DNA of 64,000 nucleotides, from positions 3,844,001 to 3,908,000 of the forward strand of contig NZ_CP091881.1 in the NCBI RefSeq assembly GCF_022163125.1, read 5' to 3'. Within the stretch, counting starts at the first letter, position 1. Every line of letters begins with the position of its first letter. A model generated the notes under the pieces. It saw only the letters and a list, made by a program, of their open reading frames with translations. It was not told the DNA's origin and searched no databases. A program made the translations under genes and the position numbers. Shown here piece after piece: positions 1 to 7,202 of this stretch. The stretch comes from Paenibacillus sp. HWE-109 (lineage in GTDB: Bacteria > Bacillota > Bacilli > Paenibacillales > NBRC-103111).

Positions 1-168
1 GCTGACATACATATGCATAAAGCATTCCCCAATTAAACAAATAACGCCTCCGACCAAAAAGGCGCGCACGCAATTTTTCAAAACAGGGCGTTTGGGTTCT
101 TGCTCCTTCGCCAACTTCTGATATTCCTGCTGCGTCATGGTCAATGTTTTTTTCTTGTTGTTCGCCAT
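1..168 (-). CDS. spoVAC: Stage V sporulation protein AC (SpoVAC), N-terminal part
   Basis: The 56 visible codons run off the left edge. After a charged start rich in Lys, the segment VLKNCVRAFLVGGVICLIGE is the typical first membrane helix of SpoVAC, a subunit of the spore inner-membrane channel that moves Ca-dipicolinate during sporulation and germination. The ATG at 168 follows a strong site (GGAGGG, 7 nt away). The gene lies 27 bp downstream of a DUF421-DUF1657 gene on the same strand, an association known from the mobile spoVA2mob operons of Bacillales rather than from the canonical spoVA operon. spoVAD and spoVAEb would be expected beyond the edge. Family call is firm; its membership of a spoVA2mob-type operon is inferred. 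Confidence 0.88.
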   Translation of the reverse strand, partial: MANNKKKTLTMTQQEYQKLAKEQEPKRPVLKNCVRAFLVGGVICLIGECFMHMYVS

Positions 169-195
169 GCCTTTCCCTCCAATTCATCCAAGTGC

Positions 196-1056
196 CTAGC
201 TTCTCAAGATGGTTGTGACTGATTGAATGACTTTCGTTAGCTGCTCGGAGCATGACTCATACATCATCTTGGCTTGCTCATGCTTCGTCGTAAGTGAGAA
301 TAGCTCCAAATCCGCTTCACACTTTTTCAAGGTGGCAAGCAGCATGGGTCTTGCACTTGGCGCCGGAACCTGGAGTTTGTCATCAAATAAATCTACGGTG
401 AGCTCCCCGTGGGTATCTACTTGGCCAAGGAAAACATTCTCTATGGTTACGCCTATTTTATCCAGTTCCTCATGCAACCATCCACGACCTTTGCCTGCCG
501 CAGCGAGCGGCTCATTCTGAATTTCACCATCTATCACGACCGTTTGCGTGGGCTTTTCCGTTACTAATTTCATGTTCAAATGCTTCGGTGTCAAGGGCTG
601 CAGCTCGCTTTTGAGGAGCACACTGATATCTCCACTGGCTTCCAGCATGGCAAACTCCACATCCGCAACGCGAAAGACGCTCTTGGTGCGCAATTGTTCC
701 AACAGCTCGTCCGCCGTAAACCTTTCTTTTTTCAAATTATCCTCCAGTACTTTCCCTTCTTTGATCAGGACAGTCCCTCTGCCATCAACCCAGTTGCGCA
801 AGGTTTTGCTTTTCAGCGTGAGCAATTCCATTCCAAGGGGGACGAAGCACCAAACAAGAATGGCGATAACGCCATGTCCGAAATTCGCTTCCACATCCGT
901 GGAAATCACCCCTGCCAGGTCTCCAAGGGTAATCCCGATCACATACTCGAAAAACGTTAATTGAGATATCTGTTTTTTTCCTAAAATCCTCGTTAAAACA
1001 AACAATAAAACCAAAGTTGACGTAGCTCTTACTACAATATGCAACCAATCCGGCAT
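196..1056 (-). CDS. DUF421 (YetF-like) membrane protein with C-terminal DUF1657 domain
   Basis: A 286-residue protein. Residues 1-80 hold membrane helices (LVLLFVLTRILGKKQISQLT is the DUF421 signature), about 85-225 form the cytoplasmic YetF-type domain, and the last 45 residues (CEADLELFSLTTKHEQAKMM and onward) match the DUF1657 fold also encoded alone by the divergent gene at 1253. The fusion and its position before spoVAC are characteristic of spoVA2mob-type operons, which in Bacillus subtilis carriers are linked to slower germination and greater spore heat resistance. The biochemical role is unknown. The ATG at 1056 has a GGGAGG site 8 nt upstream. Probably expressed in the forespore, by inference from spoVAC. 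Confidence 0.85.
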   Translation of the reverse strand: MPDWLHIVVRATSTLVLLFVLTRILGKKQISQLTFFEYVIGITLGDLAGVISTDVEANFGHGVIAILVWCFVPLGMELLTLKSKTLRNWVDGRGTVLIKEGKVLEDNLKKERFTADELLEQLRTKSVFRVADVEFAMLEASGDISVLLKSELQPLTPKHLNMKLVTEKPTQTVVIDGEIQNEPLAAAGKGRGWLHEELDKIGVTIENVFLGQVDTHGELTVDLFDDKLQVPAPSARPMLLATLKKCEADLELFSLTTKHEQAKMMYESCSEQLTKVIQSVTTILRS

Positions 1057-1150
1057 CGCCGTATCCTCCCTTACCTATCACTCCAATCCATGTCATTATG
1101 TGCTTTTTGGAGGTCAAGTATCATTAATTTGCAATGGGTTTATTTGTTAT

Positions 1151-1179
1151 TTATGTAAAAGGCAAATCGGGGCATATTA
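1151..1179 (+). promoter_or_regulatory. Candidate forespore sigma-G/F promoter of the DUF1657 gene
   Basis: TTATG (1151-1155) and CATATTA (1173-1179) are separated by 17 bp. The second element fits the sigma-G -10 pattern CATNHTA exactly, and the first matches 4 of 5 positions of GHATR. It lies about 75 bp before the DUF1657 start. Forespore expression would suit a spoVA-linked gene. Confidence 0.45.
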
Positions 1180-1252
1180 AATAGCGCAAACAAGGTGATT
1201 GACACCACAGATATCATTCTTGCTGCAAAATTCTATTACGAGGTGAACCTTC

Positions 1253-1459
1253 ATGACCGTGTCCGCACAGGTAAAAACAACGTTGGCTTCTCTAAAAAGC
1301 GCACAAGCTAGCTTAGAAACATTCGCGCTCAGCACACAAAATCAAGAAGCTAAGCAGTTGTATGAAACTGCGGCCAAATCCACCCAAGACATCGTCACTC
1401 AAGTTTCTTCCCGTGTCCAGCAATTAGAAAATGAAGAACCTCAATATAAAGGGTTCTAA
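1253..1459 (+). CDS. DUF1657 domain small protein
   Basis: A 68-residue, probably all-helical protein (LASLKSAQASLETFALSTQN, then a second helix around EAKQLYETAA). It aligns with the C-terminal tail of the adjacent DUF421 protein, so the two share a domain. DUF1657 proteins accompany spoVA2mob operons; their function is not known. A GAGGTGA ribosome site precedes the ATG, and a hairpin terminator follows 10 bp after the stop, so it is a single-gene unit divergent from the spoVA-like operon. No signal peptide or membrane segment is seen. Confidence 0.85.
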   Translation: MTVSAQVKTTLASLKSAQASLETFALSTQNQEAKQLYETAAKSTQDIVTQVSSRVQQLENEEPQYKGF

Positions 1460-1469
1460 ACAAGCCAAA

Positions 1470-1508
1470 ACAGCCGCTTGCGCGAGATGCGCGAGCGGCT
1501 GTTTTTAT
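1470..1508 (+). terminator. Intrinsic terminator after the DUF1657 gene
   Basis: CAGCCGCT (1471-1478) pairs with AGCGGCTG (1494-1501), extended inward by GC pairs, and is followed by TTTTTATT. Confidence 0.9.
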
Positions 1509-1515
1509 TGTTATT

Positions 1516-1605
1516 TTATAAAAAACAAATAAGCAACAAAGTAAGCAAGACATACAAAACTAAGATTAGAAGAATGAGTTCCTCTTTCTGCAACTCTTCT
1601 GGCAT
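1516..1605 (-). CDS. Predicted 29-residue membrane peptide
   Basis: The frame reads MPEELQKEE followed by an unbroken hydrophobic stretch rich in Leu/Ile (about residues 10-28) and a TAA stop. The upstream sequence GAGGGCGG lies about 6 nt before the ATG. It is the last of three closely packed same-strand frames behind the cysteine peptidase. Short single-helix proteins of this kind are common among Bacillales spore and membrane proteins (YjcZ-like), but no specific family is recognised. The amphipathic charged head plus a clean transmembrane segment argues for a real gene; the short length leaves doubt. Confidence 0.45.
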   Translation of the reverse strand: MPEELQKEELILLILVLYVLLTLLLICFL

Positions 1606-1639
1606 AAAAGCCGCCCTCGTTTCCGGGTGATTTGCTTGC

Positions 1640-1780
1640 TTATTGCACGGGCTGGCCGGATGCTTTTCTCAGCTCATTGGCCAACCGATTAAACTCCGCT
1701 CTTGCCTGTTGGTCATTCGTTGCAAAATAAGCTGCTGACAAAAAGGCAATCACCTTGTTCGCATCTTCTACACTTAACAT
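1640..1780 (-). CDS. Hypothetical 46-residue helical protein
   Basis: The protein begins MLSVEDANKVIAFLSAAYFA and continues as a charged, Ala-rich helix (about residues 22-40), ending QPVQ. The ATG at 1780 sits 17 bp after the peptidase stop, with an AAGGGGA ribosome site between them, so it is probably cotranscribed with the peptidase. Codon use and helix periodicity look genuine. No family is recognised and no signal peptide is present. Confidence 0.65.
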   Translation of the reverse strand: MLSVEDANKVIAFLSAAYFATNDQQARAEFNRLANELRKASGQPVQ

Positions 1781-1797
1781 GGGAGCAATCCCCTTTC

Positions 1798-2556
1798 TTA
1801 TTTGCCGGTCCAGTAATCAAAGGTCAGCGCTTTGTTTGTGAAAAATGCATAAGGCAAGTAACAATAACCGTGGTCTCCCCAAGCTTTCCCCCAAGAATTT
1901 CGAGCGATGATGTAGCCCTTGCCTTTGCTCTTGCCGTCTTTATAACCGACAGCCAACAGCGCATGTCCGCCTAGCACCAGTTCTTTCTTGCGATTAGGGT
2001 AAGGAATTTTCCCCGTTCTTGCCGCTGCAGCACCTTCAAAAGATTCGTACAGCCTTATGCCAAATACAACAGGCTGCCCGTCTGCTAGAGCCGCTTTGAT
2101 GCCAGCCAAGTCATGGATGCGATGGTAACTGCCGATACGATAGGAGCTTGCCGCTTGCTCCGCTTCTTCATCCGGCTTCACTTTATATTGGTTTATGCGA
2201 TATGGCCACTCCGTTTCAGGACACACGCCTACTTTGTGCAGCACCTTCATCCCGTCACGGACAGTTGCTCCGGCATCTTGATTGACGCTGCCTTCGAGCT
2301 TCCGTTCATGCCAATAATGGAATAAGCGAGACAACCGAATGTTAGAATCGCTTTCGCGGCGCAGCCAATATTCACGCAGTCCACTTACAATGGCATTGGA
2401 TGTGCATGAGCCAAGCTGCCCTTGATTCACGATAGGTGATAACTGCTTCCGCAAGTCCATTTGCCGAGGCAGTTGCGATTCATGAACATAATTAGCACTG
2501 CGATAAAAATAATCACGAAAATCACGTTGATCTCGTTTTACTTTGTAAATACGCAT
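1798..2556 (-). CDS. Papain-family (C1A) cysteine peptidase
   Basis: This 252-residue protein carries the full papain catalytic set: oxyanion Gln45 and nucleophile Cys51 in NQGQLGSC, His198 in LGGHALLAVGY, and Asn220 in ARNSWGKAWG. It has neither a secretion signal nor the long inhibitory propeptide of eukaryotic papains; only about 40 residues precede the catalytic domain, so it is likely cytoplasmic or active without processing. C1 peptidases of this compact type occur widely in Paenibacillus with unknown substrates. The ATG at 2556 is preceded by GAGGGAGG. It heads a short operon with two tiny genes downstream. Confidence 0.88.
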   Translation of the reverse strand: MRIYKVKRDQRDFRDYFYRSANYVHESQLPRQMDLRKQLSPIVNQGQLGSCTSNAIVSGLREYWLRRESDSNIRLSRLFHYWHERKLEGSVNQDAGATVRDGMKVLHKVGVCPETEWPYRINQYKVKPDEEAEQAASSYRIGSYHRIHDLAGIKAALADGQPVVFGIRLYESFEGAAAARTGKIPYPNRKKELVLGGHALLAVGYKDGKSKGKGYIIARNSWGKAWGDHGYCYLPYAFFTNKALTFDYWTGK

Positions 2557-2625
2557 CGGTTACCTCCCTCGATTCCTAGTGACGGAATTAAAGGCAGTAT
2601 ATTCACCCATGGGCAAGAGCGTGCC

Positions 2626-2650
2626 AAAAAACCTAGCCGTAGGCTAGGTT
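2626..2650 (-). terminator. Intrinsic terminator of the glycosyltransferase operon
   Basis: AACCTAGCC (2630-2638) and GGCTAGGTT (2642-2650) form a 9-bp stem with a 3-nt loop. On the minus strand it is followed by a T run (A run at 2626-2631 on the plus strand). Confidence 0.88.
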
Positions 2651-2696
2651 AGGTTCAACAGCAGCCATTTGAACAAATAAGCACCTTAAGGCTGCC

Positions 2697-3665
2697 TTAT
2701 TTGTTCATGACTCGCCTATAAATAGATTCATAGCGTTTGGTCATTCGAGAGGTTGTAAACCGACGAATGACATAGCGTCTAAGCTCATGTGGTTTTGGGA
2801 AGTTCCCTTGCCGGACTTTGGCAACCATTTCAGGAACTGATCTACAGATTAACTGTGGGAAACCAGCCATCACCTCGGGAACAGCGCCGCGATTAAGCGC
2901 TACGACCGGCGTTCCACAAGCCATCGCTTCAATCATCACTAAACCAAACGGCTCTTCCCAAAGAGAGGGAAACAGGACGCAGTGCGCATATTTCAGAAGT
3001 TTTTGCTTCTTCTGGCCGCCGATCGGTCCGACAAAATGGATATTGGGATTGCGCCGGATGCGAGGGGCCAATTCACGGCGAAACCATGCTTTATCTTTGA
3101 TTGGACCCGCGATAATCAGTTTTTTATTCGTTTTTTCCGCAATTTCTATCGCTTGCAGGACACCTTTTGCCGGTAAAATCCGCCCCATAAAAGCCATATA
3201 ATTGTGCTTCTTGTCACTGAATTCATACTCGCTCGGATTAATCCCGTTATACACATAATCACCGCGATTTTTCCCCATGACTTGTTTGGCTCGCTTGGAA
3301 ACATAAACGGGATGCTTCACACGATGTTTAACTGGCAAATGGAGCGTGCATACGGTTGGAATTCGCAGTTTTAACTTCCCAAGCGCAGAACCGAAGGTAT
3401 GGTCATGAATAACATCTACGTGCCGCGGCAAGTTGCCCATCACATATTTGGCAATTCCTTTGTCACGAAGACCTTTGGGGAATGGCTTCAATTTGGCTCT
3501 TGTGCGGCTTCCCCTTGTTGCGAAAACCGTCACATGATGACCTCTTTTCACGAGATTTTCCGTCAGTTCATAGACGACCTTCTCCGTTCCTCCCTGATTG
3601 GTTGGAGGTAGCTTCTGGGCATTCGGATAGTTAGAGATAACTTGAATAATATGAAGCCGTTTCAT
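2697..3665 (-). CDS. Family 4 glycosyltransferase
   Basis: The 322-residue protein has the GT-B layout. An N-terminal acceptor domain contains GGTEKVVYELTENLVKRGHH, and a C-terminal donor domain starts near YMAFMGRILPAKGV and carries the GT4 motif SLWEEPFGLVMIEAMACGTP, with the two Glu residues seven apart that contact the nucleotide sugar. It lacks a signal peptide and is cytoplasmic. It lies 6 bp downstream of the UDP-glucose pyrophosphorylase gene, so UDP-glucose may be its donor, making a cell-surface glycan or glycolipid. The acceptor cannot be told from sequence. It is slightly shorter than many GT4 enzymes, but both halves are present. Confidence 0.85.
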   Translation of the reverse strand: MKRLHIIQVISNYPNAQKLPPTNQGGTEKVVYELTENLVKRGHHVTVFATRGSRTRAKLKPFPKGLRDKGIAKYVMGNLPRHVDVIHDHTFGSALGKLKLRIPTVCTLHLPVKHRVKHPVYVSKRAKQVMGKNRGDYVYNGINPSEYEFSDKKHNYMAFMGRILPAKGVLQAIEIAEKTNKKLIIAGPIKDKAWFRRELAPRIRRNPNIHFVGPIGGQKKQKLLKYAHCVLFPSLWEEPFGLVMIEAMACGTPVVALNRGAVPEVMAGFPQLICRSVPEMVAKVRQGNFPKPHELRRYVIRRFTTSRMTKRYESIYRRVMNK

Positions 3666-3671
3666 TAGAGT

Positions 3672-4556
3672 TCACTCCGTTTCTCTTAACATATGTGACA
3701 GGCGTTCATGAAGCCATTGTTTGAGCTTAGGTCTTTTGTTTGTTTCGGCTAGAATGGCTCCAATATAACCTTGATGATTGCCAATATCGTGCCAGTCGCC
3801 CTGGACCTTACACGCATACATGGCTTCAAATTGGTTAAGCGCCAGCAAGGCATCTGTCAATTGTATCTCGCTGCCAATGCCTGCTTGCTGCTTGGCTAAC
3901 AAGTCAAAAATCCGCGGTGTCAGAATGTAACGCCCGAGAATGGCGAGATTCGATACTGCTTCTTCTGGCGCTGGTTTCTCTATCAAATTCGAAACAAGGT
4001 AAATTCCTTCATTTAGAAGTTTCGCCTCGACGACACCATAATTGGATGCTAGTTGTGCATCTACTTCCTGCACGCCGATAATAGAAGTCTGATAGCGATC
4101 ATAAGTTTGAATCAACTGTGACAAAGCCGGTATTTGTGCATCAAAAAACGTATCGCCGAGCAGCACAGCAAAGGGTTCATTTTGAATAAACGCCCGAGCG
4201 CACCAGATAGCATGTCCCAAACCTAAGGGCTCTGTTTGCCTGATATAATGAAGTTTGGCTAACTGGGTCGGTTCCTGTGCCCGCTGCAACAGCTCAAGCT
4301 TTCCGGCTGCTTTCAGATGATTCTCCAACTCAAAGGAACTATCGAAATGATCCTCGATCGCTTGTTTCCCTTTCCCTGTTACAATGATGATTTCCTCAAT
4401 GCCTGAAGCTACCGCTTCCTCAACAATATATTGAATAGTCGGCTTATCAATGATAGGCAGCATTTCCTTTGGCAATGCCTTGGTCGCCGGTAGGAATCGC
4501 GTACCCAAACCTGCTGCTGGGATGACCGCTTTTCGAATCTTCAAACCTCTCACCAT
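3672..4556 (-). CDS. gtaB: UTP--glucose-1-phosphate uridylyltransferase
   Basis: This enzyme makes UDP-glucose from UTP and glucose-1-phosphate. The nucleotide-binding signature VIPAAGLGTRFLPATKALPK lies at the N terminus, followed by EMLPIIDKPTIQYIVEEAV. The sugar-binding region includes GLGHAIWCAR and VLLGDTFFD, and NLIEKPAPEEAVSNLAI matches the family. At 294 residues it has the usual length. It is the first gene of a two-gene operon with a GT4 enzyme, which points to wall teichoic or surface polysaccharide synthesis. The annotated ATG has only a weak, close GAGAG; alternative GTG/TTG codons lie within five residues, so the exact start is uncertain. Confidence 0.92.
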   Translation of the reverse strand: MVRGLKIRKAVIPAAGLGTRFLPATKALPKEMLPIIDKPTIQYIVEEAVASGIEEIIIVTGKGKQAIEDHFDSSFELENHLKAAGKLELLQRAQEPTQLAKLHYIRQTEPLGLGHAIWCARAFIQNEPFAVLLGDTFFDAQIPALSQLIQTYDRYQTSIIGVQEVDAQLASNYGVVEAKLLNEGIYLVSNLIEKPAPEEAVSNLAILGRYILTPRIFDLLAKQQAGIGSEIQLTDALLALNQFEAMYACKVQGDWHDIGNHQGYIGAILAETNKRPKLKQWLHERLSHMLRETE

Positions 4557-4677
4557 CTCTCAAGTAAATGAAATAATCTTTATGTTCAACGTATGCAAAT
4601 CTCTCAGTATTGCCACGGACATCTATCTTTTTCTCAAAAAATATACTGGTTAAATCAGGTCATAGTTACTTAGCCAG

Positions 4678-4719
4678 CTTTCCGTTATGATGAGAATATA
4701 CCGAATGATCAACGGAAAG
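4678..4719. promoter_or_regulatory. Inverted repeat upstream of the GH27 gene
   Basis: CTTTCCGTT (4678-4686) and AACGGAAAG (4711-4719) are perfect 9-bp arms around a 24-nt AT-rich centre, ending 15 bp before the start codon. It could be an operator or a 5'-leader hairpin. Function is not shown. Confidence 0.45.
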
Positions 4720-4734
4720 TGAGGAACAACGACC

Positions 4735-7011
4735 ATGATGATAACCTCTTTGCGCCCAAACAAACTTGTTCATTTCTTAGCTTTCAGCTGTGCACTTCTA
4801 TTCCTAGCAACAATCACTGCACAAACCGTAGAAGCAAGGGAAAGTCAATATACGCGAAATGGAACAGGCCCTCTGTATTGGAGTACTTATGAGTATCAAT
4901 ACACGCGAAACGCGCCTATGGATGAAGCCGAATGGGAAAAAAATATCGACTGGATTGCAAGCGATTACAAAAATTCCGGCTATGATATGATCGCTTCAGA
5001 TGGCTGGATTGAGGGTGCTCAGCGCACAAATGATAACGGTTACATTCTATCGCATAACGATAGGTGGCAGCATGATTGGTCCTACTGGTCTACCTATATC
5101 CATAATAAAGGCATGAAACTGGGCGTTTACTATAATCCCCTTTGGGTTACACGAAGCGCGGCTGAAGATCCAACGAAAACGGTGATTGGAACCACATATA
5201 AAATCGGTGATATTGCCAGTTCTGCCGATAAATTCAATGATGATTTATATTGGGTAGACGTGACCAAGCCTGGTGCTAAAGCCTATATCCAAGGGTATGT
5301 AAATTTTTTCAAACAGCTCGGGGTGCCTTATCTTCGCATAGACTTTCTGTCTTGGTATGAAACTGGCACAGATAAAGGCAAAACGATTGGCGTTAATCAT
5401 GGTGCTGAGAACTATCAAACCGCTTTGCGCTGGATGCAGGAGGCTGCTGGCGATGATATGGAACTAAGTCTCGTTATGCCGCATTTGAATAACCATGGCG
5501 CTGGTGAACTGCCTTATGGCGATATGGTTAGAATCAATGAAGACCTGGCGCATGGCGGGTGGGAAAATCTGAGCGGTCAACGGCAGAATTGGGTGAACAG
5601 CTGGTCCCAATGGGCCAACCCCTTCCAGGGCTTCACCGGATTTTCGGATATTGCTGGACGCGGCTCCAACATGATTCTTGATGGCGATTTTATCCGCATG
5701 CATACGTTCAAAACCAATGAAGAACGCAAAACGATCATTAATTTATTTACGATGGCCGGATCGCCCATTGCGATTGCTGATCAATATTCCACGATTGGAC
5801 AGAACGGCAGCTTTTATACCAACAAAAATATGCTCGAACTGCACAATCAAGGCTTCGTCGGAAAACCATACTATAACAATGGGAATTCGTTCAGCAGCGA
5901 CCCTAACGCGAGGAATTCAGAGAAATGGCTGGGACAAACAGCGGACGGAAGCTGGATTGTCGGGTTGTTCAACCGCTCGGATCAAACCGCTGTGCGTGCG
6001 GTGAACTATTTGAATGATTTGGGAATTGTCGGATCAGCGAAGACGACAGAGCTATGGACGGGAGCAAATCTCGGCAGCTTATCTGCCTACAGCCCTTCAC
6101 TTGCCAAGCATGCATCCAAGGTGGTCAAGATTGAACCGGCTGGCACCAAGGTCAACTACGCGGCTGAAGTCGCAACTTGGATGAATGGCACCCATTTTAA
6201 CAATAACTATGCGGGTTATGAAGGTTTTGGGTTTGTCGACGGCTTACAAATTACGGGCGCTAAAATTGTTTATGCCGTGCAAGCTATTGAGGAAGGTGAT
6301 TACGCACTCTCCTACCGTTATGCCAATGGGTCAGGAGCAACTGGCAGCCTTCATGCAAGCGCAACCGATGGGAAAGGAGTTACGGCTGATCCCTCTCATC
6401 TGGTTTCATTCGCCCCGACCGCAGGATGGCAGTCATGGGCGAGTCAGAAGGATCGCATCCATTTGAAGAAAGGCGTGAACTTCATCACGTTGGAACATAC
6501 CGCTTCGGACAATGGCAACATCCATTTGGATGGCATGGTCTTGGACACTGATCGTTTAACGAATGCGGCAACGCCGCTGATTGCGAATGGGAACTTTGAG
6601 CAGGGCACGATCGGGGGTTGGACAGAATGGCATCCTGCTGGTCAAACTGCCAAGTATGGTGTCGACAGCTACGATGTGCATAGCGGGAACTTCAAACTTT
6701 ATTTCTGGGATCCGAAAGCTTACAAGATGAGCGTCCACCAGAAATTAAGCGCACTGCCCAGCGGCACTTATACAATCAGCGCATGGGTCAAAGAAACCGT
6801 GTACGGGAAGACACCGAGCACCGTTCGCATGGAGCTAGCTGGCTATGGCGGGAAAGCCGTGTACAACAGCATTCTGCCAAGCAGCGGTTATCAACTGATC
6901 CAGTCCACCATTAAAGTAATCAGTGGCAGCCTGGATGTCGGCTTCTATATCGATTCCCCCGGGCTGACTTCGCTGCAGATTGATGATGTATCGATCGTGC
7001 GAATGGAGTAA
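4735..7011 (+). CDS. Secreted GH27 glycosidase (alpha-galactosidase-like) with CBM35-like and CBM4/9-like modules
   Basis: A signal peptide occupies residues 1-34 (hydrophobic core FLAFSCALLFLATITA, cleavage near VEA). Residues about 45-465 form the GH27/clan GH-D barrel and its C-terminal beta domain. Asp203 in LRIDFLSW fits the nucleophile and Asp270 in RINEDLA the acid/base. A CBM35-like module follows (about 473-608), then a CBM4/9-like jelly roll (about 613-758). GH27 holds alpha-galactosidases, alpha-N-acetylgalactosaminidases and isomaltodextranase, so the exact bond is open. The site differs from the common KYDNC and SGD forms, which suggests unusual specificity. GTGAGG lies before ATG-ATG. 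It is transcribed alone and probably debranches plant polysaccharide. Confidence 0.82.
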   Translation: MMITSLRPNKLVHFLAFSCALLFLATITAQTVEARESQYTRNGTGPLYWSTYEYQYTRNAPMDEAEWEKNIDWIASDYKNSGYDMIASDGWIEGAQRTNDNGYILSHNDRWQHDWSYWSTYIHNKGMKLGVYYNPLWVTRSAAEDPTKTVIGTTYKIGDIASSADKFNDDLYWVDVTKPGAKAYIQGYVNFFKQLGVPYLRIDFLSWYETGTDKGKTIGVNHGAENYQTALRWMQEAAGDDMELSLVMPHLNNHGAGELPYGDMVRINEDLAHGGWENLSGQRQNWVNSWSQWANPFQGFTGFSDIAGRGSNMILDGDFIRMHTFKTNEERKTIINLFTMAGSPIAIADQYSTIGQNGSFYTNKNMLELHNQGFVGKPYYNNGNSFSSDPNARNSEKWLGQTADGSWIVGLFNRSDQTAVRAVNYLNDLGIVGSAKTTELWTGANLGSLSAYSPSLAKHASKVVKIEPAGTKVNYAAEVATWMNGTHFNNNYAGYEGFGFVDGLQITGAKIVYAVQAIEEGDYALSYRYANGSGATGSLHASATDGKGVTADPSHLVSFAPTAGWQSWASQKDRIHLKKGVNFITLEHTASDNGNIHLDGMVLDTDRLTNAATPLIANGNFEQGTIGGWTEWHPAGQTAKYGVDSYDVHSGNFKLYFWDPKAYKMSVHQKLSALPSGTYTISAWVKETVYGKTPSTVRMELAGYGGKAVYNSILPSSGYQLIQSTIKVISGSLDVGFYIDSPGLTSLQIDDVSIVRME

Positions 7012-7017
7012 GATTAA

Positions 7018-7079
7018 GAGTCTCCAAGGGCTGCTATTACGCGTGAAAGCGTTGCTTTCCCACGGATAGAAGCTTCTGG
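7018..7079. repeat. Left remnant of the GAGTCTCC/AGAAGCTTCTGG intergenic repeat, interrupted by the IS
   Basis: The stretch begins GAGTCTCCAAGGGCTGCTAT and ends ATAGAAGCTTCTGG, matching the internal part of the 114-bp units found to the right of the IS. It is more diverged than those units. Its last four bases CTGG are the left copy of the target duplication. Confidence 0.75.
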
Positions 7080-7103
7080 GAGTCTGTCCGACGAAAAGAA
7101 TTA

Positions 7104-7146
7104 AAAGAGCACTCCATCGTGAAACTGAACGATGAGTGCTCTTTAT
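7104..7146 (-). terminator. Terminator inside the IS, downstream of the transposase gene
   Basis: AGAGCACT-C-CATCGT pairs with ACGATG-AGTGCTCT across an 8-nt loop. On the minus strand it is followed by TTTTAATT. It lies between the transposase stop and the left IS end. Confidence 0.8.
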
Positions 7147-7202
7147 GTGTAGCTTTGTAGCTTTTCCCTGTTCAATCTGGTTTTTCCGTAGCCTACTCCC
7201 TC

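Noticed and set aside
785..1117. A 110-residue frame antiparallel in frame to the DUF421 gene region
   Set aside because: It overlaps the DUF421 gene on the same strand in another frame and shows no family features.
4610..4647. TTGCCA and TATACT as promoter for the GH27 gene
   Set aside because: The spacing is 26 bp, too long for a sigma-A promoter.
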